Source: Verrucomicrobiales bacterium (GTDB taxonomy: Bacteria > Verrucomicrobiota > Verrucomicrobiia > Verrucomicrobiales > DEV007). From it: DNA of 64,000 bases. This document shows positions 9,029-17,289 of this stretch, piece by piece; the first letter of the stretch is position 1, and each line of letters opens with the position of its first letter. Both the position numbers and the translations under genes were made by a program. The stretch lies in assembly GCA_029213265.1 (NCBI GenBank), contig JARGNG010000012.1, positions 3,512-67,511 on the forward strand. Reading direction: 5' to 3'. A model generated the notes under the pieces. The model did not search any database and was not told the origin of the DNA. It worked only from the letters and a program-made list of their open reading frames with translations.

Positions 9029-9068
9029 TGAGCGTTCAAAGTTGAGCGTTGGACATTGAACGTTCAAG
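9029..9068. repeat. three imperfect 14-bp tandem units
   Basis: Units TGAGCGTTCAAAGT (9029-9042), TGAGCGTTGGACAT (9043-9056) and TGAACGTTCAAG (9057-9068) follow one another without spacers. Just upstream is a GC-rich run with internal similarity (GCGCCTCCGCGCCTTGGCG). This looks like non-coding repeat sequence between convergent genes. Confidence 0.5.
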
Positions 9069-9086
9069 CCCCCGGAGAACCAAAGC

Positions 9087-11276
9087 CTACTGCTCCCCGA
9101 AGACCGGAGCCTTCCAGTCCTTCGGCAGCTTGCCCTGCGGGCGCACTCCATAGGCATCGGCCGGGAGCGGGGCGTCTTTCGCTGTCTTGAGCGGCAGGTC
9201 ATCGGGGAGGTGCTTGATCTTGAAATCCTTGTATTCGATTGTCATCGCAGGGCCGACGTGAACCTGGACCGCAAGAACGCCTTCAAGGGCACGGCCGTTT
9301 TCATCGAGGTCGATCAGATCGGCGGTCTTATGGCCGTCAATCCAGTGCTGATGATGATTTCCCTCGGCAAGGACCCGGTACTCATGCCATTCGCCGGGGG
9401 CGAATTCCTTCTTCGGCATTTCCTCGATGACCCAGGGCTGCCCTTTCGGATCGACGATGACTTTCTCCCCGGTGTGGGAGAGGATGCGCCGCCCCTTCTC
9501 TTCGTAGAGCATGCCGTTGTATTTGGAAATGTCGGCGACGACGTCGCACTGGTAGCCGGTCACTATATCGAGCCCGAGTTCCGGAGCGGATTTGCCCCGG
9601 TATTGAATTCCGCTGTTGCCTCCGGGACTGACGCGCACCTTCACGCGGAGATCGAAATTCTGAATCGTGGATCCTTTCCAGGTGATGAAACGGTTCATCT
9701 TGAGAGAGCCGTCCGTCTTCCCGGTAAGGACGCCGTCTTTGACCGACCAGTATTTCGGATCACCGGTCCATCCGCTGAGCTTGTTCCCTTTGATCAGATT
9801 CACGAATCCGTCCGGTCCCGGTTTGTCGGTGACGGCGGCGGAGGCTTCGGGATGAGGGACGGTGGAGGCGGAGAGCGGAGCCGTCATCGGATCGAGCGGC
9901 CCCCCGAGTTCGTTGATCCGGGCGGTCGTGCGCTCGCGCATCGCCTCGAGCGTACCTGCATGCTTTGGATCGTCCGCGAGGTTGACCAGTTCGTCGGGGT
10001 CGTTTTTCAGATCGTGGAGGAACTCGTAGTTGTCCTCGTCGATGTAGCGGACGTATTTGAAGTCGGCATTGCGGATGCCTTCGAAAGCGGGAATGCGGTT
10101 TCGCACCGCAAAGTGTTCGTGGAAAGATTCGCTGCGCCAGCCACCGGGTTTCCCGGTATTGACGATCTGCTTGAGACTGTGGCCCTGGTAACGCTCCGGA
10201 ACGTCCGCTCCGGCCCAGTCGAGGAAGGTCGCGGGCAGGTCAAGGTTCAGAGCGATCGCATCGGTCACCTGTCCTTTTTGGGAAGCGGGAACGCGTGGAT
10301 CATAGACGATCAGGGGAACGCGGAGGGACTCCTCGTAGTGGGACCATTTCCCGGCAAAGCCGCGATTGCCCATGTGGTAGCCGTTGTCCGCTGAGTAAAC
10401 AATGATGGTGTTGTCGGCGAGACCCTGCTCTTCGAGCACCTCGATGAAACGTCCGATCGCCCCGTCAATTCCGCTGACCATGCGGAAGTAGGCACGCATG
10501 TTGGCCTGGTATTTCTCCTCCGTGTTCCAGCGCCAGAAGTAGCGCTCGCGATTGATCGTGGTTTTGAGAAAGTCCGGCTGCGCGTCAAAGATCGCGGGAT
10601 CGTTCAGGCGCGGTTGATACATCTCGACGTCGTCATACATGCCGTCGACGGCGCGTGGCCAGGCGAAGTGGCCGATGCCGGGACGGCGGTCACCATCCTC
10701 GGCGTGGCAGGCGTTGAACCACATGTTCAGCGCGAACGGTTTGCCCTTGGGCTGATTCTTCACAAACTCGATTCCGCGATCGACGATCACTTCGGTTTCG
10801 TGTCGGAGGCTCCCGTCGGGCTGCTTTTTGTAAAACGGGTTGCGACCGATTGCCTCGAACTCATCAAAGTGATCCGCCTGTTTGTAGCCCTTTGGCATCT
10901 TGGCATGCCACTTGCCGAAGTAGCCGGTGCGGTAGCCGTTCTCCCGGAGAATGTCGGAATAGAGAGTCTCGACCGCATCGGCTCGCGCCGTGTCCGGATT
11001 GCTTGAGGTGCCGAAGCTCCGACCAGTGAGGCCGGAAAGGATCGTCGTCCGGCTGACCCAGCAAATCGAGTGGCTCACGAATGCATTTTCGAATCGGGTG
11101 CCCCGGGCCGCGAGGCCGTCGATATTCGGAGTCTGCACGATGGGATTGCCGTAGCATCCAATCGTGCTGGTCGTCTGATCGTCGGTAAAGAAAAAGACAA
11201 TGTTAGGAGGTTCCGCCGCAGAGACCGTGTGCGGGAACAGCAGGAGAGCAGGGAGAAGTGCGAGTAGAAATTTCAT
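9087..11276 (-). CDS. exported sulfatase fused to a C-terminal DUF1080 domain
   Basis: 729 residues from the ATG at 11276, which begins the signal peptide KFLLALLPALLLFPHTVSAA. Upstream in-frame codons do not look like protein. Residues about 22-490 are an arylsulfatase-type domain with metal-binding PNIVFFFTDDQ. The formylglycine site reads SICWVSRTTILSG: the Cys and Arg of C-x-P-x-R are kept, but the Pro is replaced by Val. The remainder is a DUF1080 (3-keto-disaccharide hydrolase/LamG-like) domain with GFVNLIKGNKLSGW, GGNSGIQYR and GEWHEYRV. Both parts point to cleavage of sulfated glycans outside the cytoplasm. It is divergent from the SGNH hydrolase at 11444. Confidence 0.85.
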   Translation of the reverse strand: MKFLLALLPALLLFPHTVSAAEPPNIVFFFTDDQTTSTIGCYGNPIVQTPNIDGLAARGTRFENAFVSHSICWVSRTTILSGLTGRSFGTSSNPDTARADAVETLYSDILRENGYRTGYFGKWHAKMPKGYKQADHFDEFEAIGRNPFYKKQPDGSLRHETEVIVDRGIEFVKNQPKGKPFALNMWFNACHAEDGDRRPGIGHFAWPRAVDGMYDDVEMYQPRLNDPAIFDAQPDFLKTTINRERYFWRWNTEEKYQANMRAYFRMVSGIDGAIGRFIEVLEEQGLADNTIIVYSADNGYHMGNRGFAGKWSHYEESLRVPLIVYDPRVPASQKGQVTDAIALNLDLPATFLDWAGADVPERYQGHSLKQIVNTGKPGGWRSESFHEHFAVRNRIPAFEGIRNADFKYVRYIDEDNYEFLHDLKNDPDELVNLADDPKHAGTLEAMRERTTARINELGGPLDPMTAPLSASTVPHPEASAAVTDKPGPDGFVNLIKGNKLSGWTGDPKYWSVKDGVLTGKTDGSLKMNRFITWKGSTIQNFDLRVKVRVSPGGNSGIQYRGKSAPELGLDIVTGYQCDVVADISKYNGMLYEEKGRRILSHTGEKVIVDPKGQPWVIEEMPKKEFAPGEWHEYRVLAEGNHHQHWIDGHKTADLIDLDENGRALEGVLAVQVHVGPAMTIEYKDFKIKHLPDDLPLKTAKDAPLPADAYGVRPQGKLPKDWKAPVFGEQ

Positions 11277-11443
11277 GTTGCGATGCAGGGAGGAATGAAA
11301 GCCGATTCCAACGGAAAAGAAAAGACCAACCTTCTCCGTGATACCGCCCGAAACCTCGACGATCCACCAAACACCCGGGCCGAAAGACCGGATCACGTCC
11401 ACTCCGGCCGTTTGCAGGTCCGCGAAATTGGCCAGGCTTCGGA

Positions 11444-12760
11444 ATGCTGACTTCGATGAGACGATTTCGCGCCGGGAAAGACCGGTCCGCCCGGGTTTTT
11501 CTACTGGCCTCGCTGCTGCTTTTTCCGATCGGTGGCAAGTCCGAGGAGGAATATCCGCTTCGCGATGCAGTCGAGTGCCATCCCCGGGGTGGACTTCCCA
11601 ACGTAAAATCGAAGGCGGGAAAGAACGAGACCCTCAAGGTGGCGTATCTCGGCGGGAGCATCACCGCCGCGCCCGGTTGGCGCGTCCTCTCAAGAGAATG
11701 GCTCGGCGCCCTCTATCCCGAAACGAAGGTGGAGGGAATTCACGCTGCGATCGGCGGAACCGGCTCGGACCTCGGCGTGTTCCGACTGCAGCAGGATGTC
11801 CTGCAGCACGATCCTGATCTCCTCTTTGTGGAATTTGCGGTCAATGATGGAGGGACCAGCCCCGATCAGATTCACAAGTCGATGGAAGGCATCATCCGTC
11901 AGACCTGGAAGGCCGATCCGGAAATCGACATCTGCTTCGTCTACACACTCCGGGACACGATGCTCACCGACCTGCAGGCGGGGAAAATGCCCCGGGCGGC
12001 GAGTGCGATGGAGGAACTGGCGGATCGATACGGGATTCCCTCGATTCACTTCGAAGTGAAAGTGGCCCGGATGGAGAAGGAGGGCGAGTTGGTTTTCAAA
12101 GCGCCGAAGCCGGAAAATCTCGCCACCGCGAAACCGATGATCTTCTCGAGCGACGGTGTCCACCCCCACGTCGAGACCGGTCATCAGCTGTATCTCGAGG
12201 CCATCGCCCGCTCCTGGCCCGGGATCATGGAGGCCGGCGGTGAGGCCGCTCCCCACGCCCTACCTTCACCGCTCCGTCCCGACAACTGGGAACAAGCGAA
12301 ACTGGTCCCGATTCGTCCCGACATGCTGAAAGGCAAATGGGAGACTCTTTCCGCCGACCACCCGGTGGCGAAACGCTTTGCCAAAAATATGCCGCAACTG
12401 TACCGGGCCGCGGCCCCGGGAGCGGAACTGGCCTTTTCTTTCGAGGGAACCACCGCCGCCATCTTCGATATCCTCGGACCGGACGGTGGCGAAGTTCGCG
12501 TGAAGCTCAACGACGAAGAACCGGTGACACGCAATCGCATTGACGGCTATTGCACCTACCACCGGATGTCGAAGTTGAATCTCGCGACCGAAAAGGAGTC
12601 GGGGACCTACCAGGTATCGATCACCCTGACACCGACACAACTCGACAAGCGAGAGATTCTTTTCGAACGGAACCGGGACAAGTTCGACGAGAACCCGGAG
12701 CCGTATGCGGACCACGCCTGGTATGCTTCGTCCATTCTCGTGATCGGCGAAATCGAGTAG
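11444..12760 (+). CDS. exported SGNH/GDSL-family hydrolase
   Basis: 438 residues, signal peptide near the N-terminus (ARVFLLASLLLFPIGGKS). The start may be the ATG at 11444 or that at 11456. The four SGNH blocks are visible: nucleophile Ser72 in YLGGSITAAPGW, Gly in IGGTGSD, Asn in FVEFAVND, and Asp/His in SSDGVHPHVETGH. A beta-rich C-terminal domain follows from about residue 285 (AFSFEGTTAAIFDILGPDGG). This layout is common in PVC esterases that deacetylate polysaccharides. Divergent pairing with the sulfatase-DUF1080 gene suggests joint use on a modified glycan, which is inference. Confidence 0.82.
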   Translation: MLTSMRRFRAGKDRSARVFLLASLLLFPIGGKSEEEYPLRDAVECHPRGGLPNVKSKAGKNETLKVAYLGGSITAAPGWRVLSREWLGALYPETKVEGIHAAIGGTGSDLGVFRLQQDVLQHDPDLLFVEFAVNDGGTSPDQIHKSMEGIIRQTWKADPEIDICFVYTLRDTMLTDLQAGKMPRAASAMEELADRYGIPSIHFEVKVARMEKEGELVFKAPKPENLATAKPMIFSSDGVHPHVETGHQLYLEAIARSWPGIMEAGGEAAPHALPSPLRPDNWEQAKLVPIRPDMLKGKWETLSADHPVAKRFAKNMPQLYRAAAPGAELAFSFEGTTAAIFDILGPDGGEVRVKLNDEEPVTRNRIDGYCTYHRMSKLNLATEKESGTYQVSITLTPTQLDKREILFERNRDKFDENPEPYADHAWYASSILVIGEIE

Positions 12761-12911
12761 GAAATCAGTCCGGCGACGTCACTTTCCCATTCGCGAAGGA
12801 GACCGTTTCCCGAAACCGGAGGCCCGTTTCGAGGAAAACGTGACCGATTGATAACAAAGACTTTGTGATTTCCGGGTTGAAAAGAGGGGGTATTTCGCGC
12901 TACAGAAGACC

Positions 12912-13547
12912 GTGACTCCTCCGTTCCCCACTCTGACGGCCCTTTGCGGGTCGATCTGCTCTCTTTTGCTTTTTCAAAGCACCGCTTTGTCAGGCCCTGA
13001 TGCACTGTCGATCAGCGATGAGTCAAAGAAGCGACTCGAAACAGGGGAAGCGGTGATTCTCTCCGGACCGGAGGGGGGCGAGCGCAAAGCCCTCGCGGCG
13101 ATCATCGTTCCGTATCCTGCGGCAGCGATCTGGGAGGTTCTCGATGACAAAGAGTCCGGCGTGGAGTGGGTCGATGGATTGCGTGCGGCCAGGGTCGTCG
13201 AGGAATTCGAGGGCTACACCCTCGTCTACCAGGAATTGAAAGTCGGGTTTCTCCCCGGCACCTTCAAGTATGTCATTCGCCACATTCCCACGGAGTTCGA
13301 ACGCCGCATTGATTTTCGGAGAGAAAGCGGCGCTTTCAAAAGCGTCGATGGCTACTGGATCCTAAGCCCCATGGAGGATCCCTCGCGGACGCTGGTCCTT
13401 TATCAACTCCACATCGATCCGGGCGTTCCCATTCCCGCAGTCGTGATCCGGAACTCCCTCCAGAAAACACTGCCCAATGCGCTCACCGGACTGCGGCAAC
13501 AGGTTGCCAAAGTCGAGGCTGCCAAAGAGGAAGAGAAGGCTCCGTAG
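12912..13547 (+). CDS. exported START/SRPBCC-fold protein
   Basis: 211 residues starting at GTG. An N-terminal hydrophobic segment (LTALCGSICSLLLFQSTALS) looks like a signal peptide. The rest fits the helix-grip SRPBCC/polyketide-cyclase fold: IIVPYPAAAIWEVLDD, then VYQELKVGFLPGTFKY, YWILSPMEDPSRTLVLYQ, and a long C-terminal helix (IPAVVIRNSLQKTLPNALTG). Such proteins bind lipids or other hydrophobic ligands. Ligand and pathway are unknown. The gene stands alone, convergent with the zinc-finger gene. Confidence 0.6.
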   Translation: MTPPFPTLTALCGSICSLLLFQSTALSGPDALSISDESKKRLETGEAVILSGPEGGERKALAAIIVPYPAAAIWEVLDDKESGVEWVDGLRAARVVEEFEGYTLVYQELKVGFLPGTFKYVIRHIPTEFERRIDFRRESGAFKSVDGYWILSPMEDPSRTLVLYQLHIDPGVPIPAVVIRNSLQKTLPNALTGLRQQVAKVEAAKEEEKAP

Positions 13548-13570
13548 CCTCCGCCCGGTTTCTTTCCGAT

Positions 13571-13960
13571 TCAGCTTTTGGAATCCGTCGAATCCGCGAC
13601 CGGATACTGAGCGCTCTTCCGTAATCTCACGACGCCGTACCCGAGAAAGACCAATCCGAAGACCATCAGAAAGGTGGCGAGGAAATCGGACTCGATCGAA
13701 TACTGCCACGCGCCAAAAATCAGGAAGGCGATCCCGAGGATCAAAATGAAAAGCGCGGCCGTTCGCATGGATTGATTGGAGGTGGAAAGAACCCGGGCAT
13801 TTCCCTCGACCATTCGATTGATGATTCGGACCTTCTCCTCGCAAGGGCCTGCACAGGAAATGCCTTCGCCCACTTCGACGACGCAGTCCTGACAAAGTCC
13901 GCGGCCGCAGGATTTGCAGATTCCCACGGCACTCTTTTCGTGATGAATATAGCAATTCAT
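13571..13960 (-). CDS. small zinc-finger (B-box-like) membrane protein
   Basis: 129 residues from the ATG at 13960. Residues 2-45 carry a Cys/His-rich cluster, beginning CYIHHEKSAVGICKSCGRG and continuing through LCQDCVVEVGEG and CAGPCEE, that fits a B-box-type zinc finger. Two adjacent hydrophobic segments follow (TAALFILILGIAFLIFGAW and FLATFLMVFGLVFLGYGVV), so the finger is probably held at the inner face of the membrane. The tail is short and polar. Function is unknown. It lies 16 bp after nagZ on the same strand and is probably co-transcribed. Confidence 0.7.
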   Translation of the reverse strand: MNCYIHHEKSAVGICKSCGRGLCQDCVVEVGEGISCAGPCEEKVRIINRMVEGNARVLSTSNQSMRTAALFILILGIAFLIFGAWQYSIESDFLATFLMVFGLVFLGYGVVRLRKSAQYPVADSTDSKS

Positions 13961-13976
13961 AGCGTGATCTCCGGAA

Positions 13977-15086
13977 TCAATACAACTCCACCGGCGATCG
14001 CTTACCGTCTTCGACCGAAAGCTCCCTGGCCCGTTCTTCTCCGAGGGTGTCGACACGAAGGTCCCAGATCTGGGAATCGATTTCCTGGAATTTTTCGATC
14101 GACCAGTCGTAGGGCGCTTTCATTTTTGACTTGGTTTTATCAATCCGGAGAAGCGCATCGTGGAGGATTGGGTCGGGAAGGGTTTCGATCACTCTGGCAG
14201 CCTGTTCGACCAACTCGACGCGATGACAAATCATAGCGAGATCGTTGCCGGCTTCGATACAGGCGCGGATGGTTTCGTCGAAGGTGACTTCGTTGAGAAT
14301 CGCTCCCATGTCGAGATCATCCGTCATGACGAGGCCCTCATAGGCGAGTTGATTCCGGAGGAACTGCCCGATGATATTCTTCGAAAGCGACGCGGGCCAG
14401 CGCGGACGGTCCGCATCCCAGCAGGGGTAGTGGGAGTGACAGGTCATAATGCTGTCGAGGTCGGGCAGGAGGGCACGGAACGGACGCAACTCCAGTTCCT
14501 CCATCTCTTCCAGCGTCTTGTTGATCACGGGAAGCTCATGATGGGGGTCGACGTCGGCGGAAGCGTAGCCGGGAAAGTGCTTTCCGGAACTGAGAACCCC
14601 TTCCTTCCGCATCCCCTGGTTGAAGCGGGTCGCATTGAGAATGACTTCGTCCGGAGTCTTGCCCCAGCAGCGTCCTTTGAGAGAATTATCAGCCTCGTCA
14701 TCGAAGGAGAGATCGAGCACCGGACAGAGATCGAGATTGAACCCGAAAACCCGGAGAATCTGCCCCGTGAGTCGTCCGTGGCGTTCGATCAGTTGGAGAT
14801 CTGCCTTTTCCCTAAGCTGCTGCGCATTGGGTGGCTCGCTGCCGATGAGACGAAGACGGGAAACGCGCCCGCCTTCCTGATCGATCGTGATAAAGGGCTC
14901 GATTTCACTGAGATCGCGCAAATCGTCGATCAGTTTTCGCAGTTGCTCAGGCGATTCAATATTGCGACCGAACAGGATAAATCCTCCCGGCTGAAGCTTG
15001 CGGAAGCGCTCCGCCGTTTCCGAATCGAGCACCGTTCCCGGTACTCCCGTGAGTAACAATTGTCCCAATCGCTTGCTGTCCTGCAT
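13977..15086 (-). CDS. nagZ: beta-N-acetylhexosaminidase (GH3)
   Basis: 369 residues, slightly longer than typical NagZ. The GH3 signature IDQEGGRVSRL is at residues 68-78. KHFPGYASADVDPHHELP holds the Asp-His pair acting as acid/base, and VMTDDLDMGAI holds the Asp nucleophile. No signal peptide, so it is cytoplasmic. NagZ removes GlcNAc from anhydro-muropeptides during peptidoglycan recycling. The C-terminal 50 residues (WSIEKFQEIDSQIWDLRVDT) are an extension of unknown role. It leads a minus-strand pair with the zinc-finger membrane protein. Confidence 0.9.
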   Translation of the reverse strand: MQDSKRLGQLLLTGVPGTVLDSETAERFRKLQPGGFILFGRNIESPEQLRKLIDDLRDLSEIEPFITIDQEGGRVSRLRLIGSEPPNAQQLREKADLQLIERHGRLTGQILRVFGFNLDLCPVLDLSFDDEADNSLKGRCWGKTPDEVILNATRFNQGMRKEGVLSSGKHFPGYASADVDPHHELPVINKTLEEMEELELRPFRALLPDLDSIMTCHSHYPCWDADRPRWPASLSKNIIGQFLRNQLAYEGLVMTDDLDMGAILNEVTFDETIRACIEAGNDLAMICHRVELVEQAARVIETLPDPILHDALLRIDKTKSKMKAPYDWSIEKFQEIDSQIWDLRVDTLGEERARELSVEDGKRSPVELY

Positions 15087-15143
15087 GGCGTAGAGCTAAC
15101 AGGAAGAGGTGGGATTGCTCAACGGGAGTTTTTCAGAAAGTAA

Positions 15144-15163
15144 CCGCCGTCGCAAGACGGTGG
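15144..15163. repeat. GNRA-loop hairpin repeat, copy 1
   Basis: CCGCCGTC-GCAA-GACGGTGG forms an 8-bp stem with one G-T wobble and a GCAA (GNRA) loop. A near-identical hairpin lies at 22788-22807. A companion hairpin CGCTC-TTGC-GAGCG follows at 15183-15196, as it also does (as GCGCTC-TTGC-GAGCGC) beside the second copy. It lies between nagZ and serS. Confidence 0.6.
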
Positions 15164-15215
15164 TCCCCGGTGCTCTGCCCCACGCTCTTGCGAGCGCGGC
15201 CACAACGGAGTTGTT

Positions 15216-15257
15216 ACCGTGGCGCGGCTACCGTGGCGCGGCTACCGTGGCGCGGCC
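15216..15257 (+). repeat. 14-bp tandem repeat, three copies
   Basis: ACCGTGGCGCGGCT occurs at 15216-15229 and 15230-15243, then as ACCGTGGCGCGGCC at 15244-15257. It lies directly beyond the serS stop codon (15263 on the minus strand). Confidence 0.7.
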
Positions 15258-15262
15258 ACAAC

Positions 15263-16537
15263 TTATGCCTGGATCCGGTCTGTCCCTACGTAGGGCTGCA
15301 GCGGCTCGGGGATCAGGATCGATCCGTCGGCCTGCTGATAGGTCTCGATGAGGGCCACGTAGAGGCGCGGGAGGGCGGTTCCGGATCCGTTCAGCGTATG
15401 ACAGAAACGGTTTTTCCCGTCCGCGTCCTTGAAGCGAAGTCGCATCCGGCGGGCCTGGTAATCGGCGAAACTGGAACAGCTCGACACTTCGAGGTAGCCT
15501 CCGTGTCCCGGGGCCCAGACTTCGATGTCGTAGGTTTTGGCGGAGCTGAATCCGATGTCACCGGTGCACAGCTCGATGGTACGGTAGTGCAGGCCGAGAA
15601 GCTGGAGAACGGTCTCCGCTTCTTTCGTCAGCTTTTCCAGCCTCTCCATCGACTGATCGGGGTGAACCACATTGACGAGTTCGACTTTATCGAACTGATG
15701 CATGCGGATCATGCCGCGGCTTTCGCGACCGGCCGAACCAGCTTCGCGTCGAAAACACGGCGTGTAGGCCGTTGTTTTGACCGGCAGGTCGGCTTCTTTG
15801 AGCAGTTCATCCCGATAGAGATTGGTCACGGGAACTTCGGCCGTCGGCGCGAGGAAAAAGGCACCGTCCTCGAGGCCATACATGTCATCCTCAAATTTCG
15901 GAAGCTGCCCGGTTCCGAACATGCAGTCGCGATTGATGATGAAAGGCGGCGACACTTCCTTGTAGCCGTGCTGGGTCGTGTGGAGATCGAGGAGAAACTG
16001 GATCAGACCCCGCTGGAGCTTCGCTCCCGGGCCGGTAAAGGTGATAAAGCCTCCGCTGCTGATCTTGGTGGCGAGCTCGAAGTCGAAGAGTCCGAGATCG
16101 GCTCCGATCGCGACATGGTCTTTCGGCTCAAAATCAAAGGCCGGCTGCTCACCCCAGACACGAATCTCGGGGTTGGCGGTTTCGTCTTCCCCGACCGGAC
16201 AGTCAGAGTGGGGCATATTGGGGACCTGGAGAAGAAGCTCCTGCTGACGGGATTCCGCAGCGTCGACCTCTTCGCCGATTTCTTTGATCCGTTCTCCGAT
16301 CTTTCGGACCTCGGCCTCGACATCGCTGCTGTCCTTGCCGTCCTTTTTCAGCATCCCAATCTCTTTGGAGATGCGATTCCGGTCCGCCTGGAGCTGTTGC
16401 TTTTCGGTTTCGCCGATACGGCGTTTTTCGTCGCAAACAAGAATTTCGTCGACGAGCTCCCAGGCGTCACCGCCGCGCTGTTTGACGCTGGCTTTGACGG
16501 CTTCGGGATCTTCTCGGAGAAGTCGGATATCAAGCAT
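15263..16537 (-). CDS. serS: seryl-tRNA synthetase
   Basis: 424 residues, the usual length. The N-terminal coiled-coil arm (about residues 30-105, EKQQLQADRNRISKEIGMLK) binds tRNA-Ser. The class II core has motif 2, FRREAGSAGRESRGMIRMHQF split around Arg and Glu, and motif 3, GSGTALPRLYVALIETYQ. The enzyme charges tRNA-Ser in the cytoplasm. Start at ATG 16537 reads MLDIRLLREDPEAVKASV, the standard beginning. It is a single gene with repeats at its 3' side. Confidence 0.97.
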   Translation of the reverse strand: MLDIRLLREDPEAVKASVKQRGGDAWELVDEILVCDEKRRIGETEKQQLQADRNRISKEIGMLKKDGKDSSDVEAEVRKIGERIKEIGEEVDAAESRQQELLLQVPNMPHSDCPVGEDETANPEIRVWGEQPAFDFEPKDHVAIGADLGLFDFELATKISSGGFITFTGPGAKLQRGLIQFLLDLHTTQHGYKEVSPPFIINRDCMFGTGQLPKFEDDMYGLEDGAFFLAPTAEVPVTNLYRDELLKEADLPVKTTAYTPCFRREAGSAGRESRGMIRMHQFDKVELVNVVHPDQSMERLEKLTKEAETVLQLLGLHYRTIELCTGDIGFSSAKTYDIEVWAPGHGGYLEVSSCSSFADYQARRMRLRFKDADGKNRFCHTLNGSGTALPRLYVALIETYQQADGSILIPEPLQPYVGTDRIQA

Positions 16538-16675
16538 GGGCAGAGTGTAACGCAGCGTCCCCCACCGTCAAATGACCTGAGCAGGGCCGTCGAACTTTTC
16601 ATCGGACAGGGAACAGGGTTGAGCGCCGGACCTAACCCGGTTGAGTTTCCCTGATTTCCCGCTAGTAGTGCTTCG

Positions 16676-17284
16676 ATGCCGAAAGAAGAATCGTTTCCGC
16701 TTCCCCACGAACTCTACCCGGAGGAGTGGTTTGCGAGATTGACCCGCGATGCGCTGTTCCCGGGAGACACTCCGATCGATCTTGATCTGGGGTGCGGCGA
16801 TGGATCGTTTCTCGCCCGAATGGGAGAAGGCCTCCCCGATCGAAACTTCCTCGGCGTAGAGCGACTCCTCGGACGCGTTCGCAAAGTGAGCCGAAAGGCC
16901 GCGAAAGGCGGATTGGAAAATGTGAAGGTTCTTCGGGCCGACTCCAACTACACGGTGGATTGGCTACTACCCCGGAAGGCGTTTCGGAGAATCCATTTTC
17001 TCTGTCCTGATCCCTGGCCGAAAAAGAAGCACGCACGGCGCAGGCAGATGTGTCAGCTGCCCTTTCTCCAGGCGCTGCACGATTTACTGGAGGAAGGCGG
17101 GGAACTGCTTTTCAAAACGGACTCGCCGGAGTACTATGCGGAGGCGCTTGAAGTCCAGGAAACATGTGAATTTTTCACCGAAGAACCTTGGGAACCGGAT
17201 GCGTTTTTCTACCCGAAAACCGACTTCGAAGAGCAATGGCTCGCCGAAGGAAGGACGATGCACGGTCTTCGACTTCGAAAGTAA
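16676..17284 (+). CDS. trmB: tRNA (guanine-N7-)-methyltransferase
   Basis: 202 residues. SAM-binding LDLGCGDGSFLARM is followed by FLGVERLLGRVRKV and by the TrmB fingerprint FLCPDPWPKKKHARRR. LFKTDSPEYYAEAL and the C-terminal TDFEEQWLAEGRTMHGL are also family blocks. It methylates G46 in tRNA variable loops. The N-terminus is short for the family. It is convergent with the membrane GrpE-like gene, 5 bp apart. Confidence 0.93.
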   Translation: MPKEESFPLPHELYPEEWFARLTRDALFPGDTPIDLDLGCGDGSFLARMGEGLPDRNFLGVERLLGRVRKVSRKAAKGGLENVKVLRADSNYTVDWLLPRKAFRRIHFLCPDPWPKKKHARRRQMCQLPFLQALHDLLEEGGELLFKTDSPEYYAEALEVQETCEFFTEEPWEPDAFFYPKTDFEEQWLAEGRTMHGLRLRK

Positions 17285-17289
17285 GAGGC

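Noticed and set aside
15144-15257. CRISPR-like array
   Set aside because: The tandem units are only 14 bp with no spacers, and the hairpins are two single elements. No cas gene is present.
15170-16654. 494-codon plus-strand frame
   Set aside because: Antisense to serS and begins inside the repeat region. No family features.
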